19,302 nt of DNA, taken from NCBI GenBank assembly GCA_002347185.1, contig DDXK01000010.1, positions 1 through 19,302 of the forward strand. Reading direction: 5' to 3'. A model generated the notes under the pieces. It was given only the letters and a program-made list of their open reading frames with translations, had not been told where the DNA came from and did no database searches. Positions 6,374-13,476 of this stretch are shown here, in pieces. Within the stretch, counting starts at the first letter, position 1, and each line of letters opens with the position of its first letter. The translations under genes and the position numbers were made by a program. Origin of the DNA: Desulfobulbaceae bacterium UBA2262 (GTDB lineage: Bacteria; Desulfobacterota; Desulfobulbia; Desulfobulbales; Desulfurivibrionaceae).

Positions 6374-6832
6374 TTAATTATTTGTTTGCGCGCTGTAAGA
6401 GCGTTTCGCTTCGTTTTTCCGCAAGATTTTTTCTCGATGCCGGGCTACCTGGGCCCGGTTGCGAATCTTGTAAAGTCTCTTGATTTTTTGGTTGTTCAAA
6501 CTGAAGCCGAAGGTGATTTCGATCTCTTCCACTACGGTTTGCATGGCCAGACTTTTACCCTCTTCCTGGTTTCTGAACCGGCTATAAGCATAGCGTTCCC
6601 ATTTGGTCGGCAGATCAGCCGTCCTGATAAAACTGAGCCGGGCCTTCATGGACAGTTTGGCCAACTGGGGCCGGAGCACCTCTTTTCTTCCCCATATCCT
6701 TTCGAGGAGCAGCAGCCCGATATGGTCCTCAGGACAAAGAGGATCCTGAATGATCCCTTCCCGGTTAAAATAAAGGAGTACGCGTTTCGGAATGCGGGAA
6801 TCTCTGGCAAACTCCCTGATGGTCATACTCAT
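6374..6832 (-). CDS. Small putative DNA-binding protein of the tra regulatory region
   Basis: The protein has 152 residues from ATG 6832 (GGAG 5 nt upstream), its start codon overlapping the stop of the sigma-like gene (TGATG). The N-terminus, MTIREFARDSRIPKRVLLYF then NREGII, has the shape of a MerR/HTH_17-type winged helix (helix-turn-helix, then 'YFNREGII' wing). It continues with a helical middle and a very basic C-terminus (KIRNRAQVARHREKILRKNE). I do not recognise the family beyond this. Tight coupling to a sigma-like gene and its position ahead of the pilus genes suggest control of conjugation. Confidence 0.6.
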   Translation of the reverse strand: MSMTIREFARDSRIPKRVLLYFNREGIIQDPLCPEDHIGLLLLERIWGRKEVLRPQLAKLSMKARLSFIRTADLPTKWERYAYSRFRNQEEGKSLAMQTVVEEIEITFGFSLNNQKIKRLYKIRNRAQVARHREKILRKNEAKRSYSAQTNN

Positions 6833-7365
6833 CACACAGCTCCGGCTATCCGCTTGATACTGTTGCTGATCAACCGGCAGGCATGCCGGCGGCTGATATT
6901 GAATTCCTCTGCCAGCTCGGGGGTACTCGCCGGTTCCGGCTGTTCAAGCAGCCAAATGCAGATTTCCCGTTGCCGTTTGCTCACGGATTTCAATGCTTCT
7001 TCGACGAGTTCAAGGTCTTCATAATGCTGCTCTTCTTCTCTGAGGTCAGGAGCGGGGAGATTATGAATCTCCAGGTAAAATTCGGTCTGGATGCCGGACG
7101 CCAGTTTTATGCAGTTGGTCTTGAAAATGACTCTGAAAAAGGGAACGAACTGCTTGTGTTTCGCTTTCTTCCTGGCCACGAGCATTGCCTTGTATGCGGC
7201 TATGGTGGCCTCCTGAACGAGATCGGCGTTTTCCGCCACCATATACCGGCGATACGGGGAGGCGATTTGGCGAATGAGTTTTCGGTTCTCGGAAACCCAT
7301 AGCATTGCCGCCTCCCATATTTCATGGCTGATTGTTTTCTGATCGATGATAAACGGACGAGTCAT
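6832..7365 (-). CDS. Divergent sigma-70-like factor
   Basis: The protein has 177 residues from ATG 7365 (GGGAG just upstream). The middle shows a sigma region-2-like helix set (YRRYMVAENADLVQEATIAA then YKAML, and FVPFFRVIFKTNCIKLA). The C-terminus has a region-4-like helix-turn-helix (ALKSVSKRQREICIWLLEQP, then TPELAEEFNISRRHACRLIS). 'DLVQEA' is the usual region-2 signature. It is the first gene of the minus-strand block that leads into tra, separated from the iteron array by about 130 bp. It probably directs transcription of element genes. Target promoters are not identifiable here. Similar sigma-like proteins on plasmids often act only as DNA-binding regulators. Confidence 0.72.
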   Translation of the reverse strand: MTRPFIIDQKTISHEIWEAAMLWVSENRKLIRQIASPYRRYMVAENADLVQEATIAAYKAMLVARKKAKHKQFVPFFRVIFKTNCIKLASGIQTEFYLEIHNLPAPDLREEEQHYEDLELVEEALKSVSKRQREICIWLLEQPEPASTPELAEEFNISRRHACRLISNSIKRIAGAV

Positions 7366-7496
7366 TTACTCCCGGGCCTCTTACAGCCCCCTTTCTTTTA
7401 AGATTAAAAATAGATTAAAGATGATTAGGCACTTGCGGCCGTTCCCGCGAATGCCTTTATTGGCAAGCGATTCGACCGGTTTTATTTTTTCAAAGT

Positions 7497-7667
7497 GTGA
7501 GTGCTATGCCCCCTTTGTGTGACTGCTATGCCCCCCTCGGCGTGAGTGCTATGCCCCCCGGTGTGACTGCTATGCCCCCGTGGTGTGAGTGCTATGCCCC
7601 CCTGATGTGACTGCTATGCCCCCTCACCGTGACTGCTATGCCCCCCGAGTGTGAGTGCTATGCCCCC
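7497..7667 (+). repeat. Iteron array, predicted plasmid origin of replication
   Basis: There are eight direct repeats of GTGASTGCTATGCCCCC (S = G or C), starting at 7497, 7519, 7542, 7563, 7585, 7607, 7629 and 7651. Spacing is 21-23 bp, about two helix turns, so all copies face one side of the DNA. The variable fifth base runs G,C,G,C,G,C,C,G. The array abuts a TrfA-like initiator gene, and its last copy encodes the initiator's stop codon. An A/T-rich stretch (about 7395-7425 and 7480-7494) beside it could be the unwinding region. Such arrays bind Rep monomers and set copy number by handcuffing. Confidence 0.88.
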
Positions 7668-8602
7668 TGGTCCGATTCCGATACCGAGGAGGCACGATTC
7701 ACATGGACCTTGTCCTCCTGGTCAATTTTCCAGCCGTTGACGGCACCGACCCGGACAAGTTCACCCATGGCGCTTCGCAGGCTGCGACGGTAATCGACCA
7801 ACCGGTGACACTCCGACCCGCAAAGCCGCATGAGGGTGGCAACCTTTACCGGGTAGGGAGTTCTGTGGCTGGAGTAAAAACCGTGCAACCATTTGGCGAG
7901 ATCGGTCTTCAAATGGAGCCGTTGTTGCCACTGCAACTGAGTCCAGCCGGCATCAAATATTTTGGCGAGTTTGGGGTTTACCTTCAGGAAATAGCTCTGG
8001 TCGTGGGCGTTGTAATAAAATTCATCGATCAACGAACCGGCATAGGTGAAAAAATCAGGCCCGTACCCATACGGGATCTCAAGCTTGATTTCCACCGCCG
8101 AGGCGGTCAGACGCCTGAAGGAATCCTTGAGCCATTCACGCCCGGATTTTCCGGCCATTCGTCCGATTCCCTTGAGAAACCCCTTGGCTGTAAACTGCAC
8201 ATAGCCGTTCGTTGACTCCCTCGAATACCTGGCGACCAGGTGAAGAGCATGGGCCAGGACATCGAAATCGCCCTGATCCAAACGCCAGCCGGTATACCGG
8301 ATATCGAGGCCTTTGACCGCCGCAACCAATTCGCCCTTGACGGCCCGCCGGCGACCGCGTTTGACCACGCCGAAAAGGGCGGAACGCAGACAAAGGTTCG
8401 GCACCCCCCGTGTTTTTTCCGGCCAGTCAGGGAGGAGAGGGATATTCTCCAGATCGCGCATTTTCTTTTGCAGTTCGGGCGAAAGAAGACGGAGATAGGA
8501 ATCCGGGGAATTATTATCTTCCTCGTTGACCGGTGGCTTTTTCCCCTGAGATGCAATGCCCGTTTCTCCCTTCGTTCTTTTAGCCGCTTTACCGAACCGC
8601 AA
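7658..8602 (-). CDS. trfA: TrfA-like plasmid replication initiator
   Basis: The 314-residue product starts at TTG 8602, 9 nt after the upstream stop. The region before it (GGTAACGGAAAACC) gives only a modest ribosome site, so a later start is possible. The body matches TrfA initiators: PNLCLRSALFGVVKRGRRRA, GWRLDQGDFDVLAHALHLVA, GYVQFTAKGFLKGIGRMAGK, SLIDEFYYNAHDQSYFLKVN and LHLKTDLAKWLHGFYSSHRT, which is the tandem winged-helix Rep fold. TrfA binds iterons and loads host DnaB helicase. The iterons follow directly and overlap its 3' end. It is the third gene of a Cro-like / excisionase-like / rep operon. Confidence 0.88.
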   Translation of the reverse strand: MRFGKAAKRTKGETGIASQGKKPPVNEEDNNSPDSYLRLLSPELQKKMRDLENIPLLPDWPEKTRGVPNLCLRSALFGVVKRGRRRAVKGELVAAVKGLDIRYTGWRLDQGDFDVLAHALHLVARYSRESTNGYVQFTAKGFLKGIGRMAGKSGREWLKDSFRRLTASAVEIKLEIPYGYGPDFFTYAGSLIDEFYYNAHDQSYFLKVNPKLAKIFDAGWTQLQWQQRLHLKTDLAKWLHGFYSSHRTPYPVKVATLMRLCGSECHRLVDYRRSLRSAMGELVRVGAVNGWKIDQEDKVHVNRASSVSESDQGA

Positions 8603-8611
8603 GGTTTTCCG

Positions 8612-8836
8612 TTACCTGCCATGAACTTCAATACGCCGGCGAGGTCTGCCGGTTTTTACCGCATGCACCCGCTTGCTCTCAAACCATGCCGAAAGGTCTT
8701 TCTCAAGGATCAGCACTGTTTTCCCAGGCTTGTATGCCGCGAGATCGCCTTTCTTGATGGCACGATGAATCGTGTGGTAACTGCATTTTGCCAACTTTGC
8801 CGCTTCGTCTATCGTCAAGGAGTTGTCCAGGATCAT
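8612..8836 (-). CDS. AlpA/excisionase-family small HTH protein
   Basis: The 74-residue protein has a single HTH_17/excisionase-type domain: SLTIDEAAKLAKCSYHTIHR, AIKKGDLAAYKPGKTVLILE, then KDLSAWFESKR. Its ATG (8836) overlaps the stop of the Cro-like gene (TCAT on the plus strand), so translation is coupled, and its stop is 9 nt before the TrfA start. Members act as recombination directionality factors or small regulators. Inside an operon with a replication initiator it could tie excision from the chromosome to replication. That link is inference. A pure transcriptional role is equally possible. Confidence 0.75.
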   Translation of the reverse strand: MILDNSLTIDEAAKLAKCSYHTIHRAIKKGDLAAYKPGKTVLILEKDLSAWFESKRVHAVKTGRPRRRIEVHGR

Positions 8837-9048
8837 TTTCTGCACACCTCTTCGACCGCTTCCCTGATTTCTTTGGAACTGCCCCAAACCCAAGTCACCC
8901 TGCTGATGCCAGTCGCCTCTTCCAGTCGTAGGGCGACTGCCGGTGGACAACGCCGTCGGCCGCGAATGATATGACTCAAAAAATCAGGGCCAATTTGTGC
9001 CGTTTTGGCAATCTCTCGCTGGGTGATCTTTTTCGATGTTGGCTTCAT
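8833..9048 (-). CDS. Cro/C1-like HTH repressor
   Basis: The 71-residue protein starts at ATG 9048. A TTG two codons upstream (9054) is the alternative. XRE-type helix-turn-helix: KITQREIAKTAQIGPDFLSH, then IIRGRRRCPPAVALRLEEAT. It is the first gene of the rep operon and divergent from the XRE gene at 9160. GTTGACC immediately precedes its ATG where a Shine-Dalgarno would normally be, and the same heptamer precedes the divergent gene. This suggests that an operator overlaps both starts and that the protein is autoregulated. Confidence 0.75.
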   Translation of the reverse strand: MKPTSKKITQREIAKTAQIGPDFLSHIIRGRRRCPPAVALRLEEATGISRVTWVWGSSKEIREAVEEVCRK

Positions 9049-9158
9049 GGTCAACTTTGTTATTAAAAGTAGTCTATATTGTCAACTTAAAATTGTCTGA
9101 AAATTTAATTATCGCGTTTTTTTCTTTCATTTATTGAGCATATGGTCTATTGTTGACC
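9049..9158. promoter_or_regulatory. Shared operator/promoter region between divergent HTH genes
   Basis: GTTGACC abuts the start codon of both divergent genes (minus-strand copy at 9049-9055, plus-strand copy at 9152-9158). A third related copy TTGTCAAC lies at 9079-9086. Extended similarity: GTCTATATTGTCAAC at 9072-9086 versus GGTCTATTGTTGACC at 9144-9158. On the minus strand TTGACA (9080-9085) followed after 17 bp by TAACAA could be the promoter of the rep operon. The region is A/T-rich. A lambda-like repressor/Cro switch is inferred. Confidence 0.45.
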
Positions 9159-9159
9159 T

Positions 9160-9738
9160 ATGGCTCAATCTGTAACACACCAATTTCAGGCGGCGCTGAC
9201 ACACTTATTGGCTCAGGAAGGCCGAGGTGCGCAAAGTCGACTCGCAGGTCAACAAAACATTGACCGTGGCTATCTGAACGCCATTGTCAAAGGCCGCAAA
9301 CCCGGTTCGGAAGAGGTGCGGGCCAAGATTGCCGCCCACTTCAACATGACCTACGAGGACATGCTTGCCCTGGGACGCGGCATTCTCGGCGGGAGTGAAG
9401 GCGAGACTTCGTTGAAACCTAAAGGCGGGAAAGGGTTTTCGGAGCCGCAGGATGATGCCATCCAGAACAAGAGCGTTGTCGAGTTTAAGCCGCCTAGAAA
9501 ATCCAGGGATTCTCAGTCCGGTATTTCAGAAAAAATCATGAAGGTTGTGGAGATCCTGGAATCGGACACCCATTTCAGCGAGGTGCTGGCGGAACTGATC
9601 GATGCTTTTCATGAATCGATCAGCACGAAAAATGACAACCTGAGGTTACGAAACCAGATGAAGGAGATGGAATCGCGGATCGCCAGCCTTGAAAAAAGAC
9701 TGGCCGATGAAAAAGACAGGGGCAAGAAGTCCGCGTAA
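9160..9738 (+). CDS. XRE-family HTH regulator with C-terminal coiled coil
   Basis: The 192-residue protein has an N-terminal XRE helix-turn-helix (about residues 8-70: GAQSRLAGQQNIDRGYLNAI then VKGRKPGSEEVRAKIAAHFN), a linker, and a predicted coiled coil at residues 150-190 (LRLRNQMKEMESRIASLEKR then LADEKDRGKKSA). The start ATG 9160 is preceded by GTTGACCT rather than a ribosome site, so a short-leader or leaderless mRNA is possible. It is divergent from the Cro-like/rep operon and probably holds the element quiescent, like a phage repressor. No LexA/S24 peptidase domain is present, so RecA-type self-cleavage is not expected. Confidence 0.78.
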   Translation: MAQSVTHQFQAALTHLLAQEGRGAQSRLAGQQNIDRGYLNAIVKGRKPGSEEVRAKIAAHFNMTYEDMLALGRGILGGSEGETSLKPKGGKGFSEPQDDAIQNKSVVEFKPPRKSRDSQSGISEKIMKVVEILESDTHFSEVLAELIDAFHESISTKNDNLRLRNQMKEMESRIASLEKRLADEKDRGKKSA

Positions 9739-9818
9739 AACTTCCAGCGGATCAATGGGAGAGAAGCGAGGGCGGAAAGATTGTCCGACCGTTCAAGATA
9801 TTTTACGAGTGATATTGT

Positions 9819-10766
9819 ATGAAACAGTACACACACGCATGGTTGGCATTCAAGGCGATTGAAAGGCTGGAGAAAACTGTCCTGACAACAGAAAATAGGA
9901 AGTATGCCGACAGCCTGATAACCTGGTTCAAGACTAATAGGGACGGCGTCATAAAAGGTGCCTGGTATCCGGATCTCGTGATAAAAGACATGGCGAATAG
10001 TCATGTCTTGAAGTTCATACCAGCCGATCAGGGGAGCAATGAATTTTCCAACCTGCCGTCAAATTATCGTATTTATGAGGCAGGGAAACAGTCCCCTCTA
10101 TACAAACATTTTTATTCCGTTGATAGACATGACAATCTCCCCGAAAGATGCGAAGCCCTTGCGCACTCTGTGATCGATAATCTCAAAATGCAGGAAAGCG
10201 AGGAAAAGGGTTCTCCTCTTTCCCCAACCGACAATCATGTTGCCACCATTTTATTCATGCTAAGCCATTATGTTGCTGACGCCCATGTCCCATTTCATTG
10301 TGACGGACGCAGTTTTTCCAGCGGTTGCAATCTGCATGGCCATGTAGAGGGGGAGTGGGATGATGAAATCAGGAAATACTATGGGATAGATTCCCAGACG
10401 GGACGATTTTATTACAATCCTGAGGGGTATCCGTTGTTAACGGCTGACAATAACTACTCGTCATCGTTTTTAAAATTAGTCGATGATGCGCTGGACAATC
10501 GTGAGTTCAAAATCACTTGGGGAAACAATAATACCAATGTGCACGATTTCATGTACGCAATCTGCCAGTTTTCTTATCTTCTTTCATACCGCTTTGTGCC
10601 GGCAGGTTACGATGAGACAAATGTTACTCTGAATAATTGGCAAAATCTACCTGGGCAGTCTCCCGCCTTTGGTGATTTAAGCGTTATGGTATTCACTGAT
10701 GCCATTGATTCCATCGCAAGAGTTTGGCTCCGGACTTGGCGAAGATACGTTAAGTGGACACAATGA
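9819..10766 (+). CDS. Zinc-dependent S1/P1-nuclease or phospholipase-C-fold protein
   Basis: The protein has 315 residues. Zinc-ligand motifs of the S1/P1 nuclease / bacterial PLC fold are visible in order: H6 (YTHAWLAF), D52 (GAWYPDLV), H116 (EALAHSVI), then H150-YVAD154-AH156-VPFH160, and H173-G-H175-VEGEW-D181. This trinuclear-zinc fold cleaves phosphodiester bonds in nucleic acids or phospholipids. There is no signal peptide and the N-terminal zinc-binding Trp is not at residue 1, unlike secreted members, so it may act in the cytoplasm. It is the last gene before the tRNA-Leu attachment site and looks like element cargo, perhaps for defence. The substrate cannot be told from sequence. Confidence 0.72.
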   Translation: MKQYTHAWLAFKAIERLEKTVLTTENRKYADSLITWFKTNRDGVIKGAWYPDLVIKDMANSHVLKFIPADQGSNEFSNLPSNYRIYEAGKQSPLYKHFYSVDRHDNLPERCEALAHSVIDNLKMQESEEKGSPLSPTDNHVATILFMLSHYVADAHVPFHCDGRSFSSGCNLHGHVEGEWDDEIRKYYGIDSQTGRFYYNPEGYPLLTADNNYSSSFLKLVDDALDNREFKITWGNNNTNVHDFMYAICQFSYLLSYRFVPAGYDETNVTLNNWQNLPGQSPAFGDLSVMVFTDAIDSIARVWLRTWRRYVKWTQ

Positions 10767-10939
10767 CCTGCAGCAAGATATGAGGCAACGACAGGAAATA
10801 AAAATTTATACAATTATTTTAAATAGTTAATCAAGAAAAGGCCCCCAAAAATTATAGATAGAAAACTGCAAGAAAACAAACCAAGTGCGCCCAAAATTGC
10901 GCCCAAATCACATAATTATTGGTTTTTAAACCATAAAAT
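10767..10939. other. Right end of the integrated element: direct repeat and palindrome, no gene
   Basis: There is no credible gene between the nuclease-like gene and the tRNA fragment. The A/T-rich stretch holds a tandem direct repeat of GCGCCCAAA (TGCGCCCAAAATTGCGCCCAAAT, positions about 10886-10908) and the palindrome TGGTTTTTAAACCA (10920-10933) just outside the tRNA-identical core. Short repeats beside a crossover core are typical arm sites for a tyrosine integrase or its excisionase. This role is inferred. Confidence 0.4.
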
Positions 10940-10998
10940 CTATCTTGAGGGGGTAGTGGGCTACGCCTGTGCGGGTTCGAATCCCGCCTTCGGCACCA
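10940..10998 (+). tRNA. 3' part of tRNA-Leu(GAG), element attachment site (attR)
   Basis: The fragment contains the anticodon arm CTATC-TTGAGGG-GGTAG (anticodon GAG), a long class-II variable arm (GGGC/GCCT), the T arm GCGGG-TTCGAAT-CCCGC, the acceptor strand CTTCGGC, discriminator A and CCA. The D arm and 5' acceptor strand are absent: the sequence diverges exactly at the anticodon stem. A partial tRNA of this kind is the classic scar of tyrosine-recombinase integration within a tRNA gene. The intact gene should lie at the far left end of the element, outside the window. Confidence 0.85.
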
Positions 10999-11031
10999 TA
11001 CATAATCCGCGGAAGTCTCCCGGATTCCTGA

Positions 11032-11062
11032 AAGCCCTGAGAAATCAGGGCTTTTCTTTTTT
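11032..11062 (+). terminator. Terminator after the tRNA fragment
   Basis: AAGCCCTGA / GAAA / TCAGGGCTT stem-loop (11032-11053) followed by a T-rich tail. It lies 34 bp after the CCA end, as expected for the original tRNA-Leu terminator, and so marks chromosomal flank rather than element DNA. Confidence 0.75.
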
Positions 11063-11186
11063 CGGTTGTCCACTGAAATCCACGTTGATATATTAAAATC
11101 CATTGGTTTTTACGGTATCTGCGACGGTATTTTTTCTGGGGCACTTCCAGGTACCGGCAAATCGTTTCGCGGTGACCCCTTTTAGG

Positions 11187-11381
11187 CAATTTGTGCTTCA
11201 GATACCGTCAGCAGAAATTGCCGAGTGGACCGAGGAGCAGGAAGAGAACGATCCCAACTTCTTCATGAATTTTACAAGCGAATGCCTGATATCCTTCCCG
11301 GAGTTTGCAGAGTGGCTTAAAAAACGGAAGGCGACCACCGTGGCTGAGAGCGGTCATTCAAGGCAGAATGTAGCATAACAA
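11187..11381 (+). pseudogene. Unrecognised C-terminal coding remnant
   Basis: The open frame ending at TAA 11379-11381 reads in a protein-like way in its last 60 codons (AEIAEWTEEQEENDPNFFMN, then SECLISFPEFAEWLKKRK), acidic with a repeated 'AEW' motif. No ribosome site or convincing start was found, and the upstream sequence is flank of the tRNA fragment. It may be the tail of a gene cut by rearrangement, or a chance frame. No function can be given. Confidence 0.3.
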
Positions 11382-11401
11382 CAAGATTGAGCAATAAGGA
11401 G

Positions 11402-11428
11402 AATCCCGTAAAAAACGGGATTTTTTTA
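11402..11428 (+). terminator. Rho-independent terminator
   Basis: AATCCCGT / AAAAA / ACGGGATT stem followed by TTTTTT. It ends transcription coming from the left before the Mrr-like gene. Confidence 0.75.
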
Positions 11429-11466
11429 AGGAAAATGCCTGACGGCAAATAGGAGAAGCGTGAGGG

Positions 11467-12534
11467 ATGCCCCAGCAGCAGAAAACAAAAGATGTAATCT
11501 ACTCATGGGTTGATGAAAACGGCAAGACCCATTACAGCAACTATAAAGTTCTCCCCGGCAATGAAAATGAACCAAGTAAGGACTTACCAATCGGCGTAGC
11601 CACAGAGAGTAAGATCGTAAAAGCACAAGTGCAGCCGGCAAAGCCGGGGACCATCATAACGCCGAAAAATATCTTCTCGACGTTAAGCCCTGCATTGGGT
11701 TTTGTCATATTATTGGCCATTCTAAAATTGATCCTAGATCAATGGGTGGATGAAAAGAAACGGAAAGGACGGATTTTAAAAAAATGCGACGGGCCAGAGA
11801 CCAAAGGGGCGTCAATTAACAACAATTACTACCATCAGCACAATTACTATTGTGGAGGCGCGCCACAGGAAGGGCCACAACCTGACAAAGAATGGCCACA
11901 GGCAATAGCTGGAAAATTAGCAGTTTTGCAAAGGTTAATAATTCATGAGCCAAAGGTAACGAATGATCCGCCATCCTGGTCACTGAAATTCATTCAAGAA
12001 ATTGAATGGCGGGAGTTTGAAAAGCTTTGCGCAAAAATTCTCGAAGAAAAAGGGTTTGTAGCGAAACTTGGTGGCGTTGGCCCAGACGGTGGCATTGATA
12101 TTCATATCTACGAACAGGGGGACCAGGAAAAGCTCTACGGGATAGCCCAATGCAAAGCGCAAAAACAGGATATTAAAATTGATATCGTAAAAGCGTTCCG
12201 GTGGACCATGAGCGCAAACCAAGCAGATAAAGGCTTTTTCTTCACGTCAGGAAAATTTTCAAAACCTGCCCGCAGATTCGGCGAGGAAGAAGGTATTGAA
12301 ATGATAACCGGTGAAGATCTGCTGAGAGCGATAAAAAAACTTCCCCAAGGCAAACAGAAAAACATCCTGGAAGATATTGCAGCAACGGACTACAAAACGC
12401 CGATTTGCGTAAGATGTGGGGTAAAGATGATCAGAAGATCCAACCAGAAAAACGGGGAAGAATTTTGGGGATGTGTCAATTATCCAAGCTGCCGGAATAT
12501 AATTTGTATTCCAAAAGTGTTCCGTAATGGCTAA
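11467..12534 (+). CDS. Membrane-anchored Mrr-type endonuclease with topoisomerase-like zinc finger
   Basis: The protein has 355 residues. Domains in order: a DUF4124-like stretch (residues 9-30, DVIYSWVDENGKTHYSNYKV); one transmembrane helix (about 72-91, LSPALGFVILLAILKLIL) followed by basic KKRKGR, so the C-terminal part should be cytoplasmic; an Mrr-type PD-(D/E)xK nuclease (about 178-300) with WREFEKLCAKILEEKGF, GPDGGID (D207, D211) and IAQCKAQ (Q228-x-K230); and a topoisomerase-I-type C4 zinc finger (C314, C317, C336, C342). Mrr enzymes cut modified or foreign DNA. No methyltransferase is adjacent. The start ATG is fixed by an in-frame TGA two codons upstream, so the DUF4124 part has no cleavable signal peptide. 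The gene ends 3 bp before the IS3 element. Confidence 0.78.
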   Translation: MPQQQKTKDVIYSWVDENGKTHYSNYKVLPGNENEPSKDLPIGVATESKIVKAQVQPAKPGTIITPKNIFSTLSPALGFVILLAILKLILDQWVDEKKRKGRILKKCDGPETKGASINNNYYHQHNYYCGGAPQEGPQPDKEWPQAIAGKLAVLQRLIIHEPKVTNDPPSWSLKFIQEIEWREFEKLCAKILEEKGFVAKLGGVGPDGGIDIHIYEQGDQEKLYGIAQCKAQKQDIKIDIVKAFRWTMSANQADKGFFFTSGKFSKPARRFGEEEGIEMITGEDLLRAIKKLPQGKQKNILEDIAATDYKTPICVRCGVKMIRRSNQKNGEEFWGCVNYPSCRNIICIPKVFRNG

Positions 12535-12576
12535 TTCTGAACCGCCCCGGCTTTTTCGGAGACAGTTTTGTTTGAG

Positions 12577-13476
12577 TCAGGCTGCCTCGCTTGACTCCTC
12601 CAGCCGATAATATTCCATTTCTCTCTCTGCCGGTGGAATATTTCCGATCGGTTCCAGCAACCGGCGATTATTGAACCAATCCACCCATTCCAGGGTCGCA
12701 TACTCCACCGCCTCTCGGCCTTTCCATGGACCGCGATAGTGGATGACTTCTGTTTTGTAAAGGCCGATGAGTGTTTCCGCCAATGCGTTATCGTAGGAAT
12801 CTCCGGTCGTACCGACCGAAGCGTTGATCCCTGCCTCGGCCAGTCGCTCTGTATACCGGATCGAAAGATACTGGCTGCCCCTGTCGCTGTGGTGAATCAA
12901 CCCCAGGCGGTTTTTACGCGCCCAAAGGGCTTGCTCCAGTGCGTCCAGCACCAGTTCCGTCTTCATTGATGTCGAGACACGCCAGCCGACGATACTGCGA
13001 GCATAGACATCAACGACAAAGGCAACGTAGACAAAGCCCGACCAGGTTGCCACGTAGGTGAAATCTGCCACCCAGAGTTGATTGGGACGACTGGCCTTAA
13101 ATATCCGCTTCACCAGGTCGGGAGCGCGCTCCTGCGTTGAATCGCTGATCGTTGTGATCTGTTTTTTGCCACGAACGACACCCCGTAGCCCCAGCTCTCG
13201 CATCAAGCGCTCGACCGTGCAGCGGGCGACATCGATGCCTTCTCTGTTCAACTGTAGCCAGACCTTGCGGGCGCCATAAACCTGAAAATTCTCTTCCCAT
13301 ACCCTCTGCATATGTGGCTTGAGGGATTGGTCACGATGATGGCGTGCTGAAATCTTTGTGGCGTCAACTTCACGCGCCCTCTGCTGGTAATACGTCGATG
13401 GGGCGATCGGCAACTGGGTGCAGATCGGCTCGACCCCATACTGGTCGCGATACTCATTGATAAACGCCACCATCAC
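12577..13476 (-). CDS. IS3-family transposase OrfB (DDE)
   Basis: The 299-residue integrase-fold transposase has an HTH_21-like N-terminus (HMQRVWEENFQVYGARKVWL, RCTVERLMRELGLRG) and then the rve/DDE domain with catalytic D in WVADFTYV, D in LIHHSDRGSQYL and E in NALAETLIGLYKTEV. The C-terminal 'WVDWFNNRRLLEPIGNIPPA' is typical of the IS3 group. It is normally made as an OrfAB fusion by -1 frameshifting. The orfA stop overlaps the orfB start, with ATG 13473 or GTG 13476 possible for the separate product. It appears intact. Confidence 0.93.
   Translation of the reverse strand: MMVAFINEYRDQYGVEPICTQLPIAPSTYYQQRAREVDATKISARHHRDQSLKPHMQRVWEENFQVYGARKVWLQLNREGIDVARCTVERLMRELGLRGVVRGKKQITTISDSTQERAPDLVKRIFKASRPNQLWVADFTYVATWSGFVYVAFVVDVYARSIVGWRVSTSMKTELVLDALEQALWARKNRLGLIHHSDRGSQYLSIRYTERLAEAGINASVGTTGDSYDNALAETLIGLYKTEVIHYRGPWKGREAVEYATLEWVDWFNNRRLLEPIGNIPPAEREMEYYRLEESSEAA

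Noticed and set aside
7497..7667. Possible CRISPR array
   Set aside because: Repeats are 17 bp with gaps of only 4-6 bp and lie beside a Rep gene, so they are iterons.
7655..8215. Long plus-strand open frame opposite the TrfA gene
   Set aside because: Antisense shadow of a clear TrfA homologue, with no ribosome site or domain.
10852..11189. Two minus-strand open frames across the tRNA fragment
   Set aside because: They translate the tRNA itself (RDSNPHRRS- and GGIRTRTGV-like strings), a well-known annotation artefact.
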